Shown here: one piece after another, positions 18,110 to 27,978 of the stretch | Position numbering within the stretch: the stretch's first letter is position 1 | Layout of the letters: each line of letters opens with the position of its first letter | NCBI RefSeq assembly: GCF_012912005.1 | Contig: NZ_JABBEA010000012.1 | Span: 62,001-126,000 of the forward strand | Origin: Paenibacillus sp. SZ31 | GTDB taxonomy: Bacteria; Bacillota; Bacilli; Paenibacillales; Paenibacillaceae | Direction: 5' to 3' | Length of the DNA: 64,000 nt | The notes under the pieces: model-generated | Seen by the model: the letters and a program-made list of their open reading frames with translations, nothing else | Databases searched by the model: none | What the model was told of the DNA's origin: nothing | Program-made: the position numbers and the translations under genes

Positions 18110-18697
18110 TTGGAAAAGCAGGCATTGAATATTCCGTTGATTACAGATGCAGAGGAACTGCAAAGCATGGTGGGTGAACCTCATGAACATGTGCGTAACA
18201 AGGCAATTTCATTTGTGGATTCACATGTTCAGAATTTTCTATCCATGTCACCATTATTTTTCCTCTCCACGTCCGATCGTGATGGGAAAAGTGATGTATC
18301 CCCACGGGGCGATGGAGCGGGATTCGTAAAAGTATATGATACATATCGGCTTGTCTATCCCGAACGCCCAGGCAATCGGCGGATAGACTCCTTGTTGAAC
18401 ATCTTGTCTAACCCTGGTATTGGTATGCTCTTTTTGATTCCGGGTCTGAATGAAGTGCTGCGCATTAATGGTGCAGCGACCATTACCAAGGATGAAGAAT
18501 TTATCGCGAGTATGGGCTGGAGCGGTAAAACGATTGGTGCGGCTGTCATTGTGGATGTGGAAGAATGCTTTATCCATTGTCCGCGGGCATTCAAACAAGC
18601 TGGATTATGGTCTGCTGAAACATGGGTGGACGCTGAGGATTTGCCTTCCACGAGCGATATGTTTCGAGCCCATTTGGAGATTAACGGGTTGTTATAA
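18110..18697 (+). CDS. pyridoxamine 5-phosphate oxidase-like flavoprotein
   Basis: A 195-residue protein of the PNPOx-like split-barrel fold, resembling the MSMEG_1061 group. FLSTSDRDGKSDVSPRGDGAGFV and ERPGNRRIDSLLNILSNPGIGMLFLIPG are typical of this FMN-binding family, as is the C-terminal CPRAFKQAGLW. Members bind FMN, F420 or haem; substrate unknown. The start is taken as TTG 18110 because the N-terminus aligns well there, though the ribosome binding site (around GGGGACGA) is mediocre. A TATAAT at 18054-18059 could be its -10, without a good -35. Confidence 0.75.
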   Translation: MEKQALNIPLITDAEELQSMVGEPHEHVRNKAISFVDSHVQNFLSMSPLFFLSTSDRDGKSDVSPRGDGAGFVKVYDTYRLVYPERPGNRRIDSLLNILSNPGIGMLFLIPGLNEVLRINGAATITKDEEFIASMGWSGKTIGAAVIVDVEECFIHCPRAFKQAGLWSAETWVDAEDLPSTSDMFRAHLEINGLL

Positions 18698-18714
18698 AGT
18701 GAGTGGCTATCGAT

Positions 18715-18743
18715 TTGTTTTTCTATAAACGGGGTACTATAAT
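18715..18743 (+). promoter_or_regulatory. sigma-A promoter of the alcohol dehydrogenase gene
   Basis: TTGTTT (18715-18720), a 17-base spacer and a perfect TATAAT (18738-18743) precede the gene by about 46 bases. Confidence 0.65.
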
Positions 18744-18789
18744 TGGAGTTGCACTAAAATTCTAAACTCCATTGGAGGCGAAAATAGAT

Positions 18790-19953
18790 ATGAAATCTTT
18801 CCAATTCTATAATCCAACCCGACTGATTTTCGGTAAAGGACAACTGGAAGCATTGAAAACAGAAGTGCCGAAATACGGTAAACGGGTTCTGCTTGTATAT
18901 GGTGGCGGCAGTATCAAACGCAGTGGTTTGTACGATCAAGTCATCGGTTTGCTTAAGGAAGCTGGAGCAGAAGTGACAGAACTGGCTGGCGTGGAACCTA
19001 ACCCGCGTCTTTCTACGGTGCATAAAGGGGTAGACCTCTGCAAAACAAATAATATCGACCTGATCCTCGCTGTAGGTGGCGGTAGTGTATTAGATTGCTC
19101 CAAAGCTATTGCTGTAGGTGCTAAATATGATGGCGATATGTGGGACTTTGCTCAGCGCAAAGCCGTTGCACAGGATGCTCTTCCACTCGGTACCGTATTG
19201 ACGATGGCAGCAACGGGTTCGGAGATGAACTCCGGTTCGGTTATTACCAATCAGGATACACAAGAAAAACTGGGCTGGGGCAGCGCCTATTCATTCCCTG
19301 CATTCTCCATCCTGGATCCGGTGAATACATACACTGTTCCGCTGGACCAAACGGTATACGGTATGGTGGATATGATGTCCCACGTATTGGAGCATTACTT
19401 CCATCTGGATGCCAACACACCGGTTCAACTCGGCTTCTGTGAGACGATTCTGCGTACCGTAATGGAAGCAGCCCCGCGTCTGGTAGAAGATCTGGAGAAC
19501 TATGAACTGCGTGAAACAATTCTGTATTGCGGAACGATGGCATTGAATGGTGTACTGAATATGGGTCTCGCAGGAGACTGGGCAACACATAATATCGAAC
19601 ACGCGGTATCCGCAGTGTATGACATCCCACATGGCGGTGGACTGGCAATCTTGTTCCCGCACTGGATGAAACATAACCTGGATGTCAATGTGGACCGATT
19701 CAAACGCCTTGCGATCAATGTATTTGAAGTGAATCCTGAAGGCAAGTCGGATAGACAGGTTGCTGAAGAAGGTATTGATGCACTCAGCAAATTCTGGACA
19801 TCCATTGGTGCCCCTAACCGTTTGGCTGATTATGATATCGATGATAGCCAAATCGACGTTATGGCTGATAAAGCGATGTTGTTCGGCCCATTCGGTAACT
19901 TCAAGAAACTGCAACGGGAAGATGTTGTATCGATCTACAAGGCTTCTCTGTAA
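18790..19953 (+). CDS. iron-containing alcohol dehydrogenase (YqhD/BdhA/YugJ-like)
   Basis: A 387-residue NAD(P)H-dependent metal alcohol dehydrogenase. It has the nucleotide-binding [13 protein letters not shown], the [12 protein letters not shown] motif and the metal-binding stretch around [12 protein letters not shown] plus [26 protein letters not shown]. The family reduces aldehydes to alcohols, such as butanal to butanol, and often handles fermentative or toxic aldehydes. The start ATG at 18790 lies after TTGGAGGCG at correct spacing; the in-frame TTG at 18772 overlaps that ribosome binding site and is rejected. Substrate and cofactor preference are not determined from sequence. Confidence 0.88.
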   Translation: MKSFQFYNPTRLIFGKGQLEALKTEVPKYGKRVLLVYGGGSIKRSGLYDQVIGLLKEAGAEVTELAGVEPNPRLSTVHKGVDLCKTNNIDLILAVGGGSVLDCSKAIAVGAKYDGDMWDFAQRKAVAQDALPLGTVLTMAATGSEMNSGSVITNQDTQEKLGWGSAYSFPAFSILDPVNTYTVPLDQTVYGMVDMMSHVLEHYFHLDANTPVQLGFCETILRTVMEAAPRLVEDLENYELRETILYCGTMALNGVLNMGLAGDWATHNIEHAVSAVYDIPHGGGLAILFPHWMKHNLDVNVDRFKRLAINVFEVNPEGKSDRQVAEEGIDALSKFWTSIGAPNRLADYDIDDSQIDVMADKAMLFGPFGNFKKLQREDVVSIYKASL

Positions 19954-19998
19954 TTCAATACTCACTGACAAGTGAACGGACACATCCTGTTGTTCAAT

Positions 19999-20036
19999 AA
20001 CCGCAAGTCTCCTTCATGGGGGCTTGCGGTTTTTTT
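19999..20036 (+). terminator. intrinsic terminator after alcohol dehydrogenase
   Basis: AACCGCAAG (19999-20007) pairs with CTTGCGGTT (20023-20031), followed by a T-run. Confidence 0.88.
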
Positions 20037-20082
20037 ATTCAATACCCATTATCGGATCCAGAATACATTTGAGGAAAGATTT

Positions 20083-20108
20083 TGAAACATTTTGATGTTA
20101 GTTACGTA
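20083..20108 (+). promoter_or_regulatory. sigma-W-type promoter of yuaF-floT
   Basis: TGAAAC (20083-20088) and CGTA (20105-20108) are 16 bases apart, exactly the consensus of sigma-W, the extracytoplasmic-function factor that in B. subtilis drives the homologous yuaFG(I) operon. Confidence 0.75.
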
Positions 20109-20171
20109 TTTATTTACATGTGGAATGCCCAGATAGGATGAATTTGCGGCAGAGGAGAGGAGGAACAAGGG

Positions 20172-20708
20172 ATGGAGACAATTTATTGGGGGTGTCTAAT
20201 CGGAGGGGCGATATTTGCGGTTGTCAGCCTTGTGCTGGGTGACTTGATTGATGGCTTGATTGACGGAGCCTTCGAAATGCCAGGTCTTGATTTTTTCAAA
20301 CCCGTTGTGTTAGCTGGTTCTATTACAACCTTTGGTGGAGCAGGCATTATGCTGACACGTTATAGTTCATTAAGTGCGATGTCCGGTCTAATATTATCCC
20401 TGCTTATAGGTATTGCTGCAGCCATGCTGGTATTCTTCGCTTATATCAAACCGATGCGTAACAGCGATGTCTCCATTGCATTTTCAATGAAAGAGTTAGC
20501 AGGAAAAATTGGGGAAATCACCATTCCGGTGCCAGAAAAAGGTTTTGGCGAAGTGATGATCCGTTTTGCTTCCGGTAGTACGATTCAGACAGCATCCAGT
20601 TTTGAACACCTCCCCATTGCGGCGGGAGCCCGTGTTGTTGTGGTGGATGTTGTAGATGGCGTACTGCGTGTGTCGGAATGGGATGAGGATGTACTTAAAG
20701 ATTTATAA
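20172..20708 (+). CDS. yuaF: NfeD-like membrane protein, flotillin partner
   Basis: A 178-residue protein with several transmembrane segments in the first ~110 residues and a C-terminal OB-fold NfeD domain (about 118-175: GKIGEITIPVPEKGFGEV...GARVVVVDVVDGVLRV). B. subtilis YuaF, of similar size, is encoded directly upstream of flotillin and associates with membrane microdomains. The ATG follows GAGGAGAGGAGG. Its position 60 bases before floT and downstream of a sigma-W promoter supports the assignment and a role in envelope-stress membrane organisation. Confidence 0.88.
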   Translation: METIYWGCLIGGAIFAVVSLVLGDLIDGLIDGAFEMPGLDFFKPVVLAGSITTFGGAGIMLTRYSSLSAMSGLILSLLIGIAAAMLVFFAYIKPMRNSDVSIAFSMKELAGKIGEITIPVPEKGFGEVMIRFASGSTIQTASSFEHLPIAAGARVVVVDVVDGVLRVSEWDEDVLKDL

Positions 20709-20768
20709 CGTATTCTTATTACCTAAGTAGTTTGAGCACTCATAAATGAATAAGGGGAGAGATGTGGA

Positions 20769-22325
20769 ATGGAAAATTTGAATTTGAACTGGGATGTTTT
20801 GTTGATTCCTATAGTTGTAGTTGGTGTCATTCTGATTTTGGGTTTGGCTTTCTGGGCGAGATACAAAACGGTTGGACCGGATGAAGCGATGATCGTTACG
20901 GGATCATTCCTGGGTAGCAAAAATATTTCCGATGATGACTCTGGGCGGAAAATTAAAATTGTTCGTGGTGGCGGTGCATTTATCCTGCCGATATTCCAGC
21001 AATCTGAGTTTATCTCCTTGTTATCCCACAAGCTGGATGTCTCCACACCTGAAGTGTACACGGAACAGGGTGTTCCAGTTATTGCTGACGGTGTCGCTAT
21101 TATCAAGGTTGGTGGCGCTGTAGAGGACGTTGCTACGGCAGCGGAGCAATTCATCGGTAAACCTGTAGAAGCGCTGAGAAGCGAAGCACAGGAGGTACTT
21201 GAGGGGCATTTGCGGGCCATCCTCGGTACGATGACGGTGGAAGAAGTATATCGCAACCGGGATCGGTTTGCGCAAGAGGTTCAAGGAGTCGCAGCTAGAG
21301 ATCTGAAGAAAATGGGACTACAGATTGTCTCGTTTACCATCAAGGATGTTCGTGACAAACAGGGATACCTGGATGCTCTCGGTAAACCGAGAATTGCGGC
21401 GGTGAAGCGTGATGCCGAGATTGCCGAAGCGGAAGCGATGCGTGATGCACGTATTCAAAAGGCCAATGCGGAAGAACAGGGTCAAAAAGCGGAGTTGCTG
21501 CGTGATACCAATATCGCCGAGGCAGCCAAAGAGAAAGAACTCAAAGTAGCCACATTTAAGCGGGATCAGGATACAGCAAAAGCGGAAGCCGATCAGGCGT
21601 ACCATATCCATGAAGCACGTGCGAGACAGACCGTGGTGGAAGAAGAAATGAAGGTTGAACTCGTTCGTAAAGAACGTGAGATCGATCTGCAGGAAAAAGA
21701 AATCGTCGTACGTGAGAAGCAATATGATGCCGAAGTGAAGAAAAAGGCCGAAGCGGATCGTTATGCGGTGGAGCAGGCGGCCGAAGCGGATAAAGCCAAG
21801 AGAATGCGTGAAGCCGATGCGGTACAGTACTCGATCGAAACGCATGCCAAAGCAACCGCTGAACAGAAACGACTTGAAGGTCAGGCTATGGCGGATGCGG
21901 AACTCGCAAAAGGTACAGCGGATGCAGAGGTTATTCGTCTACGTGGTCTTGCTGAAGCAGAAGCGAAAGAAAAACTGGCTGAGGCGTTCCAGAAGTTTGG
22001 CGAAGCGGCTGTACTCGATATCATTGTCAAAATGTTGCCTGAACTGGCCGGCAAAATTGCAGAGCCAATTGCATCCATTGATAAACTGACTGTGGTAGAT
22101 ACAGGTAAAGGTGAAGGTGCCACGCGGGTTAGTAACTATGTTACCGAGTTAATGGCCACAGCTCCAGAGATGCTCAAGAGTGTATCCGGCATCGATGTAG
22201 AGCAGCTGATTAAAGGCCTTACCAAGTCCAAAACACCTGCGCCGGTTGCCATCCAACAGAGCGAGACTGTAACGACCCCTTCTATAATCGACAAGATTGT
22301 GGAAAGAGCTGGGGTTGACGAGTAA
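20769..22325 (+). CDS. floT: flotillin, membrane-microdomain scaffold
   Basis: A 518-residue SPFH/band-7 protein. The N-terminal hydrophobic segment (about 10-30) anchors it, the SPFH domain spans roughly 35-200, and a long coiled coil rich in Ala-Glu and Lys-Glu (about 210-410, including repeated AEAEA-type motifs) precedes a C-terminal oligomerisation region. Flotillins scaffold fluid or functional microdomains and affect envelope-stress resistance, signalling and protease activity. The ATG follows AAGGGGAGAG. Size and order after the NfeD gene match B. subtilis yuaFG. Confidence 0.93.
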   Translation: MENLNLNWDVLLIPIVVVGVILILGLAFWARYKTVGPDEAMIVTGSFLGSKNISDDDSGRKIKIVRGGGAFILPIFQQSEFISLLSHKLDVSTPEVYTEQGVPVIADGVAIIKVGGAVEDVATAAEQFIGKPVEALRSEAQEVLEGHLRAILGTMTVEEVYRNRDRFAQEVQGVAARDLKKMGLQIVSFTIKDVRDKQGYLDALGKPRIAAVKRDAEIAEAEAMRDARIQKANAEEQGQKAELLRDTNIAEAAKEKELKVATFKRDQDTAKAEADQAYHIHEARARQTVVEEEMKVELVRKEREIDLQEKEIVVREKQYDAEVKKKAEADRYAVEQAAEADKAKRMREADAVQYSIETHAKATAEQKRLEGQAMADAELAKGTADAEVIRLRGLAEAEAKEKLAEAFQKFGEAAVLDIIVKMLPELAGKIAEPIASIDKLTVVDTGKGEGATRVSNYVTELMATAPEMLKSVSGIDVEQLIKGLTKSKTPAPVAIQQSETVTTPSIIDKIVERAGVDE

Positions 22326-22392
22326 GAAGCACTTCGAATGTTGCATGGTTGCTCTATTGACCTAAAGGCGAAATTTTGTTACTTTTTAAGCG

Positions 22393-22431
22393 AGACGTCC
22401 GGCGCGATTTGCCTGCTCCGGATGTCTTTTC
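22393..22431 (+). terminator. intrinsic terminator after floT
   Basis: AGACGTCCGG (22393-22402) pairs with CCGGATGTCT (22418-22427) with one wobble, followed by T residues. Confidence 0.75.
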
Positions 22432-22490
22432 GTTCTTAACTAGGGTGTGACTTATCACATCTAAGATGGTGTGAAAAAGAGGTGCAAACT

Positions 22491-23345
22491 TTGAGTAGCC
22501 TGCATGTAGCCAAAGCGCTAAATAATAATGTAATCATCGCACAGCATCCTGAACATGGGGAAGTCGTCGTGATTGGTAAAGGCATCGGCTTCAACAGGAA
22601 AACCAATGACATTATTCCACTAATGGCTGTGGAGAAGATGTTCATTTTGAGAAACCAGCAAGAGCAAGAGCAGTACAAGCAGCTACTTCCACAGGTGGAT
22701 GAAGCGCTGATCGAGATTATTAACGAAGTCATTACGTATATTGCAGAGCGTACGGACGTTCCTCTGAATGAACATATCCATATTGCATTAACCGATCATA
22801 TTTCTTTCGCGTTAAAACGCAAGGAGCAGGGAATTGTCATACAGAACCCGTTTCTATATGAAACCCGTGAGATATATCCTGAAGAATATCGGATGGGAGA
22901 ATACGCTGTTCGTCTGATCAAGGAGAAAATGGGTGTAGATCTGGGGATGGACGAGATTGGTTTTGTTGCCCTTCATATCTATAGCGCAATGACTAACCAG
23001 AATATATCCCAGGTACGTGAACACTCACAGCTGATCACCGATTTGGTGAACCTGGTGTCCGACCAACTCGATTATTCGTTTGAAACGGAATCGCTTGACT
23101 ACTCCCGTTTGCTGACTCATCTTCGATTCGCTCTTGAGCGTGTTCGTCGTGGAGACAAAGTCGAAGAACTTCATAAATTGGATTCGCTGCTTAAGTTGGA
23201 GTACCCCGAAATGTACTCGCTTGCATGGAAGCTGACCAAGGTAATGGAGAAAAGGCTGAGTCTGCCAGTCTATCCTGCGGAAGTAGGCTATCTGACCATA
23301 CATCTTCAACGGCTGTATCAGCGGAAAGAAGAAGAGAATAAGTGA
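22491..23345 (+). CDS. glcT: GlcT-type PTS transcriptional antiterminator
   Basis: RNA-binding antiterminator that, when not phosphorylated by EII-Glc, binds the RAT element before ptsG and lets transcription continue. The 284-residue protein has an N-terminal CAT RNA-binding domain (about 1-60, VAKALNNNVIIAQH...VVIGKGIGF) and two PRD domains with conserved His residues (NEHIHIALTDH and FVALHIYSA in PRD1). I choose TTG 22491, six bases after GAGGTG, because the upstream in-frame GTG (22482) is part of that ribosome binding site. The target RAT lies only about 115 bases beyond the stop. Confidence 0.92.
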   Translation: MSSLHVAKALNNNVIIAQHPEHGEVVVIGKGIGFNRKTNDIIPLMAVEKMFILRNQQEQEQYKQLLPQVDEALIEIINEVITYIAERTDVPLNEHIHIALTDHISFALKRKEQGIVIQNPFLYETREIYPEEYRMGEYAVRLIKEKMGVDLGMDEIGFVALHIYSAMTNQNISQVREHSQLITDLVNLVSDQLDYSFETESLDYSRLLTHLRFALERVRRGDKVEELHKLDSLLKLEYPEMYSLAWKLTKVMEKRLSLPVYPAEVGYLTIHLQRLYQRKEEENK

Positions 23346-23377
23346 AATCATTCCATTGATGGAATGCGGGATTGATT
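23346..23377 (+). terminator. terminator after glcT
   Basis: CATTCCATTGATGGAATG (23349-23366) forms a 7-bp hairpin, extended by AATC/GATT outside it, followed by a T-run around 23374. Confidence 0.6.
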
Positions 23378-23393
23378 TTTTTGCTGTAAAGGC

Positions 23394-23422
23394 TTGCAAT
23401 GGATTAGAACTGGTGCTACAAT
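23394..23422 (+). promoter_or_regulatory. sigma-A promoter of ptsG
   Basis: TTGCAA (23394-23399), a 17-base spacer and TACAAT (23417-23422) sit just upstream of the RAT/terminator leader. Confidence 0.8.
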
Positions 23423-23458
23423 GGTCTCCGTAATCAAGCAACTGAATAAACAAAAGCG

Positions 23459-23575
23459 ACGTGTTACTGACTCGATCAGGCATGAGTTAATTAGAGTGTG
23501 ATTGTTCTTTCCTTGTACAGGGTATGCTATACCCCAAGGTTGGTACAGTTCACTTTATTAATTCATGCCTTTTTT
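23459..23575 (+). promoter_or_regulatory. GlcT-responsive RAT antiterminator with overlapping terminator
   Basis: The 29-base segment 23459-23487 is nearly identical, as I remember it, to the B. subtilis ptsG RAT (GTGTTACTGA...TCGATCAGGCATGAGT). Its end overlaps the left arm of a long-range terminator: GGCATGAGTTAAT (23479-23491) pairs with ATTAATTCATGCC (23557-23569), followed by six T residues. RAT folding bound by GlcT and terminator folding exclude each other, giving glucose-induced ptsG expression. Confidence 0.93.
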
Positions 23576-23632
23576 GTGTCCCCTTGCTTGCATCACGACA
23601 CACAACTTAGACGAAAGGGAGAATACGACGCG

Positions 23633-25684
23633 ATGTTTAAAAAGCTTTTCGGTGTCTTGCAAAGAGTCGGTAAAGCTCTCATGTTGCCTGTAGCCATTCT
23701 GCCTGCGGCAGGTTTGCTGCTCGGAATCGGTAACATGCTGGTTAATCCAGACTTTTTGCAATATGTAACAGCGCTCGACACCCCATGGGTGAACTCGATC
23801 GCAACAATTATGATGAACGCAGGTCAGATCGTATTCGATAATCTGGCATTGCTGTTCGCCGTCGGTGTAGCCGTCGGATTGGCCGGTGGCGAAGGGGTTG
23901 CGGGTCTTGCAGCCATCATCGGTTATCTGGTCATGAACGTCACACTGGGTACCGCGGTAGGAGTTACCCCGGCAATGATCGGCGAAGTACCGGGTTATGC
24001 CAGCATCCTGGGTATCCCAACATTAAGTACAGGCGTGTTCGGAGGTATTATTATAGGTATTGCCGCCGCGCTGTGTTACAATCGATTCTTCAAAATCGAA
24101 CTGCCGTCTTACCTGGGTTTCTTTGCAGGTAAACGCTTTGTTCCGATTATCACTTCGGTTGTTTCACTCTTAATTGGTTTGCTTCTCGTGATAATCTGGC
24201 CACCGATTCAAAATGGATTGAATGCTGTGTCTCACTTCATGGTAGATACAAGCCCGACATTGTCGGCATTTATCTTCGGAGTCGTGGAACGGTCATTAAT
24301 TCCGTTCGGTCTTCACCACATTTTCTACTCCCCATTCTGGTTTGAGTTCGGTGAGTACGTAAACAAAGCTGGAGATGTGATTCGTGGAGACCAGCAGATC
24401 TTCTTCAATCAATTGCGTGATGGTGCAGACCTCACAGCGGGAACGTTCCAGGTTGGTAAATTCCCGTTCATGATGTTCGGTTTGCCAGCAGCTGCACTTG
24501 CGATGTACCATGAAGCAAGACCAGAACACAAGAAGTATGTTGCAGGGATCATGGGTTCGGCAGCGTTGACTTCGTTCCTGACAGGGATCACAGAACCACT
24601 TGAATTTTCGTTCCTGTTTGTAGCTCCAATCCTGTTTGCAGTACACTGTATCTTTGCAGGTTTGTCTTTCATGACCATGCAAATTCTGGGTGTCAAGATC
24701 GGTATGACCTTCTCCGGTGGGTTCATTGACTTCCTGATCTTCGGTATTATTCCGAACCGTACACCATGGTGGGACGTGATTATCGTCGGCCTGATTCTTG
24801 CAGTGATCTACTATTTCGGTTTCCGATTGATCATTCGCAAATTCAATCTCAAAACACCAGGACGCGAAGATGCAACGCCTGAAACAGCATCTGGCGGAGG
24901 TTCCGGTTCAACGGATGATCTGCCTCATAACATTCTCGAAGCTTTTGGTGGCAAGGAGAATATCAAACATCTGGACGCTTGTATTACTCGTTTGCGGATT
25001 GAAGTTAATGAGAAATCCAATGTGAAAAAAGATCGTTTGAAACAATTGGGTGCATCTGGTGTGCTTGAAGTGGGTAATAATGTTCAAGCCATCTTCGGAA
25101 CACGTTCCGATACGATTAAATCTCAAATGCAGGATATTATTGCAGGACGAACACCAGCACCAACGCCAGCAGCTGCTAAACCAACTCCTGAAGAGGAGAA
25201 GGCACAAGGTGAGCAAGGCGAGCGTATCGTTGCTGAGGATATCGTGATGCCAGTGAATGGTGAATTGCTGGACATTTCGAATGTACCTGATCCGGTCTTT
25301 GCTGAGAAAATGACAGGTGATGGGTTCGCAATTTTGCCACATGATGGCACAATAACTTCTCCTGTGTATGGTAAAGTGTTTAATGTATTTCCAAGCAAAC
25401 ATGCCGTGGGCATCATGTCTGACGGTGGCAAGGAAGTGCTTGTTCATATAGGCGTCAATACGGTGAAGCTGAAAGGTCAAGGCTTTAACGTACTGGTGCA
25501 GGAAGGTGATCTGGTATCGGCTGGTCAGCCGATTATGGAAGTGGATCTGGAGTATGTCAAAGCAAACGCTCCATCGATCATTTCACCAGTTATTTTCACC
25601 AACCTGCCAGAGGGCTCCACAGTGACCTTGAAGAAGAGTGGAGTGCTCAAAGTTGGCGATCAGCCAATCATTGAGATAAAATAA
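23633..25684 (+). CDS. ptsG: PTS glucose transporter, EIICBA
   Basis: Imports glucose with phosphorylation to glucose 6-phosphate. The 683-residue protein has an N-terminal EIIC membrane domain (about 1-420) beginning FKKLFGVLQRVGKALMLPVA, an EIIB domain with phosphorylatable Cys450 in LDACITRLR, a Pro/Ala-rich linker (PAPTPAAAKPTPEEE) and a C-terminal EIIA domain with active His605 in VLVHIGVNT. The start at ATG 23633 follows AAAGGGAGAA; the frame is open upstream through the leader but that part is the RAT/terminator. Gene order glcT-ptsG-ptsH-ptsI matches B. subtilis. Confidence 0.95.
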   Translation: MFKKLFGVLQRVGKALMLPVAILPAAGLLLGIGNMLVNPDFLQYVTALDTPWVNSIATIMMNAGQIVFDNLALLFAVGVAVGLAGGEGVAGLAAIIGYLVMNVTLGTAVGVTPAMIGEVPGYASILGIPTLSTGVFGGIIIGIAAALCYNRFFKIELPSYLGFFAGKRFVPIITSVVSLLIGLLLVIIWPPIQNGLNAVSHFMVDTSPTLSAFIFGVVERSLIPFGLHHIFYSPFWFEFGEYVNKAGDVIRGDQQIFFNQLRDGADLTAGTFQVGKFPFMMFGLPAAALAMYHEARPEHKKYVAGIMGSAALTSFLTGITEPLEFSFLFVAPILFAVHCIFAGLSFMTMQILGVKIGMTFSGGFIDFLIFGIIPNRTPWWDVIIVGLILAVIYYFGFRLIIRKFNLKTPGREDATPETASGGGSGSTDDLPHNILEAFGGKENIKHLDACITRLRIEVNEKSNVKKDRLKQLGASGVLEVGNNVQAIFGTRSDTIKSQMQDIIAGRTPAPTPAAAKPTPEEEKAQGEQGERIVAEDIVMPVNGELLDISNVPDPVFAEKMTGDGFAILPHDGTITSPVYGKVFNVFPSKHAVGIMSDGGKEVLVHIGVNTVKLKGQGFNVLVQEGDLVSAGQPIMEVDLEYVKANAPSIISPVIFTNLPEGSTVTLKKSGVLKVGDQPIIEIK

Positions 25685-25761
25685 GAAGTGTTACGACGAT
25701 GGCAAGCAAGTGTAAATATATGCAATGCCTAAACCAAATTACTGAAAGTGAGATGATTGTA

Positions 25762-26037
25762 ATGCAACAAACATTCAGAATTACAGACGAAGATGGTATC
25801 CACGCACGTCCGGCGACAGCCCTGGTTAATACAGCTAACAAATTCAAAGGTGCAGAATCCTTTGCAGAAGCTAACGGTAAAAAAGTAACTTTGAAATCCA
25901 TCTTGGGTGTTCTTTCCCTCGGATTGGAACAAGGCGACACTATCAGCATCATCGTTGATGGCGAAGGCGAAGCTGAAGCTCTTCAAGCTTTGACTGACGT
26001 TATGGTTAACGAAGGGTTGGGCGAAATTAATGCTTAA
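25762..26037 (+). CDS. ptsH: phosphocarrier protein HPr
   Basis: Carries phosphate from enzyme I to sugar-specific EII proteins and, when phosphorylated on Ser46, acts as CcpA corepressor. The 91-residue protein has the active His14 in DGIHARPA and regulatory Ser46 in [11 protein letters not shown], so both functions should be present. I start at ATG 25762 (MQQTF...); the upstream in-frame ATG at 25753 overlaps the weak GTGAG ribosome binding site, and the far-upstream extension to 25699 is not HPr-like. The last 8 bases overlap ptsI. Confidence 0.95.
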   Translation: MQQTFRITDEDGIHARPATALVNTANKFKGAESFAEANGKKVTLKSILGVLSLGLEQGDTISIIVDGEGEAEALQALTDVMVNEGLGEINA

Positions 26038-27742
26038 TGTCTCCGGGATCGCGGCTTCGGCGGGTATTGCTATCGCCAAGGCGTTTATCTTGGAGCATCC
26101 TGATTACTCTGTAGAAAAACGCCAAATCAACGACGTTGACGCAGAGATCGCGAAACTCGACTCAGCTCTGGGTAAATCCCAGGCTGAGCTTGAGGCGATC
26201 AAAGAGCGTACTTTACAAGAGCTTGGCGAGAAAAAAGCTGAGATTTTTGCTTCGCATTTGCTCATTCTGAATGACCCGGAACTGATTGATCCGGTTAAAG
26301 CTAGAATTGCAGATGACATGATCAATGCAGAATTTGCTTTGAACGAAACGGCATCGCAATTTATCTCCATGTTCGAGAACATGAAGAGTGAATACCTGCA
26401 GGAACGTGCAGCAGATATGCGTGACGTTACCAAACGTGTGCTAAATCACTTGCTTGGTATCGACTTCATGAGTCCGGCTGAGATCAATGAAGAAGTAATC
26501 GTGCTTGCGGAGGATCTGACGCCTTCCGACACGGCTCAACTGAACCGCCAATTTGTTAAAGGTTTTGCAACCAACATTGGTGGACGTACTTCTCACTCGG
26601 CAATCATGGCTCGCTCTCTTGAAATTCCGGCTGTTGTTGGAACCAAGGACATCTTGGCTCAAGCGAAACAAGGCGATATGATCATTGTTGACGGTCTGGA
26701 TGGTCACGTACTGGTTAATCCTACGGATGAAGTTATTGCTGAATACCGTGCCAAACAGGAACAGTATGATGCACAACGTGCAGAGTGGAGAAAACTACGT
26801 GATGAGCCAACGGTAACCGTGGACAACGTTCATGTTGAACTTGCAGCCAACATCGGTACACCGAATGATGTAACGGGTGTTCTGGAGAACGGTGGCGAGG
26901 CTGTAGGCCTGTACCGTACGGAGTTCTTGTACATGGGCAGAGACAAACTTCCTTCCGAAGACATTCAGTATAATGCTTACAAAGCGGTACTGGAAAAAAT
27001 GGAAGGTAAACCTGTCGTTGTTCGTACACTCGACATCGGTGGAGACAAAGAGCTTCCATACCTGGATCTGCCAAAAGAAATGAATCCATTCCTCGGCTTC
27101 CGCGCAGTTCGTCTGTGTCTGGACCGTCTGGATATCTTCCGTACACAATTGCGTGCATTGCTGCGTGCAAGCGTACATGGAAACCTGCGTGTCATGTTCC
27201 CAATGATCGCAACACTCGGAGAATTCCGTGAAGCAAAAGCTGTCTTGCTCGAAGAGAAAGAGAAGCTGGTTGCTGAAGGTATTGCTGTTTCTGACAGCAT
27301 TCAACTCGGAATCATGGTCGAAATTCCTTCGACTGCAGTTCTGGCGGATCAGTTTGCCAAAGAAGTGGATTTCTTCAGTATCGGAACGAACGATCTGATT
27401 CAATACACAATGGCTGCTGACCGTATGAACGAACGAGTGGCTTATCTGTACCAACCTTACAACCCGGCCATTTTGCGTTTGGTTAAAATGGTTATCGATG
27501 CAGCGCATCGTGAAGGCAAATGGGTTGGCATGTGTGGTGAGATGGCAGGAGACGAAACAGCAATTCCATTGCTGCTCGGTCTTGGATTGGATGAGTTCAG
27601 CATGAGCGCAACATCCATTCTGCCAGCTCGTAGTCAGATCACCAAGCTGTCCCGTGCGGATATGCAGGAACTGGCTGCTAAAGCTCTGGATATGCAAACG
27701 GCTGAACAAGTTGTTGAATTGGTTCAAAGTATTCAAGCGTAA
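26030..27742 (+). CDS. ptsI: PTS enzyme I (phosphoenolpyruvate-protein phosphotransferase)
   Basis: Takes phosphate from phosphoenolpyruvate and passes it to HPr, feeding all PTS transporters encoded here (glucose, mannitol). The 570-residue protein is full length. The active His189 lies in [13 protein letters not shown], the PEP-binding barrel includes [13 protein letters not shown] and [14 protein letters not shown], and the late Cys motif [13 protein letters not shown] is present. Its start overlaps the end of ptsH by 8 bases, indicating translational coupling. Confidence 0.96.
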   Translation: MLNVSGIAASAGIAIAKAFILEHPDYSVEKRQINDVDAEIAKLDSALGKSQAELEAIKERTLQELGEKKAEIFASHLLILNDPELIDPVKARIADDMINAEFALNETASQFISMFENMKSEYLQERAADMRDVTKRVLNHLLGIDFMSPAEINEEVIVLAEDLTPSDTAQLNRQFVKGFATNIGGRTSHSAIMARSLEIPAVVGTKDILAQAKQGDMIIVDGLDGHVLVNPTDEVIAEYRAKQEQYDAQRAEWRKLRDEPTVTVDNVHVELAANIGTPNDVTGVLENGGEAVGLYRTEFLYMGRDKLPSEDIQYNAYKAVLEKMEGKPVVVRTLDIGGDKELPYLDLPKEMNPFLGFRAVRLCLDRLDIFRTQLRALLRASVHGNLRVMFPMIATLGEFREAKAVLLEEKEKLVAEGIAVSDSIQLGIMVEIPSTAVLADQFAKEVDFFSIGTNDLIQYTMAADRMNERVAYLYQPYNPAILRLVKMVIDAAHREGKWVGMCGEMAGDETAIPLLLGLGLDEFSMSATSILPARSQITKLSRADMQELAAKALDMQTAEQVVELVQSIQA

Positions 27743-27746
27743 TTTT

Positions 27747-27852
27747 GCCGGAGTTTCCTCCGGATTTGAGGTTTTTCTTTTTCCGATAATGAGCTGCATT
27801 CATGCAGCGATTTTGCCGGTATCCGCGAATCATGTGGATATCGGCTTTTTTT
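27747..27852 (+). terminator. tandem hairpins and terminators after ptsI
   Basis: Three stems follow the stop codon. CCGGAG/CTCCGG (27748-27763) is followed by a T-rich tract. GCTGCAT/ATGCAGC lies at 27793-27808. GCCGGTATCC/GGATATCGGC (27815-27845) is followed by seven T residues. The last is the clearest rho-independent terminator. Confidence 0.8.
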
Positions 27853-27917
27853 GTTGCTCGAATGTATAGGAAATAAAAGGGGAGTACAAGGAGAAAGGTC
27901 CTTTAATGTCCAGCCAA

Positions 27918-27955
27918 AAAATGCTCTTACTGATGTAGTTAACATCAGCAAGAGC
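27918..27955 (-). terminator. intrinsic terminator of the gcv operon
   Basis: Reading the reverse strand, GCTCTTGCTGATGT pairs with ACATCAGTAAGAGC (27955-27923) with one mismatch, followed by ATTTTTT. It lies 24 bases beyond the gcvPB stop. Confidence 0.85.
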
Positions 27956-27978
27956 CTGAATTAGTATTCACTTAGTGC

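Noticed and set aside
26795-27799. 334-codon reverse open frame opposite ptsI
   Set aside because: Low-complexity shadow of ptsI codons, no ribosome binding site, overlaps the ptsI terminators.
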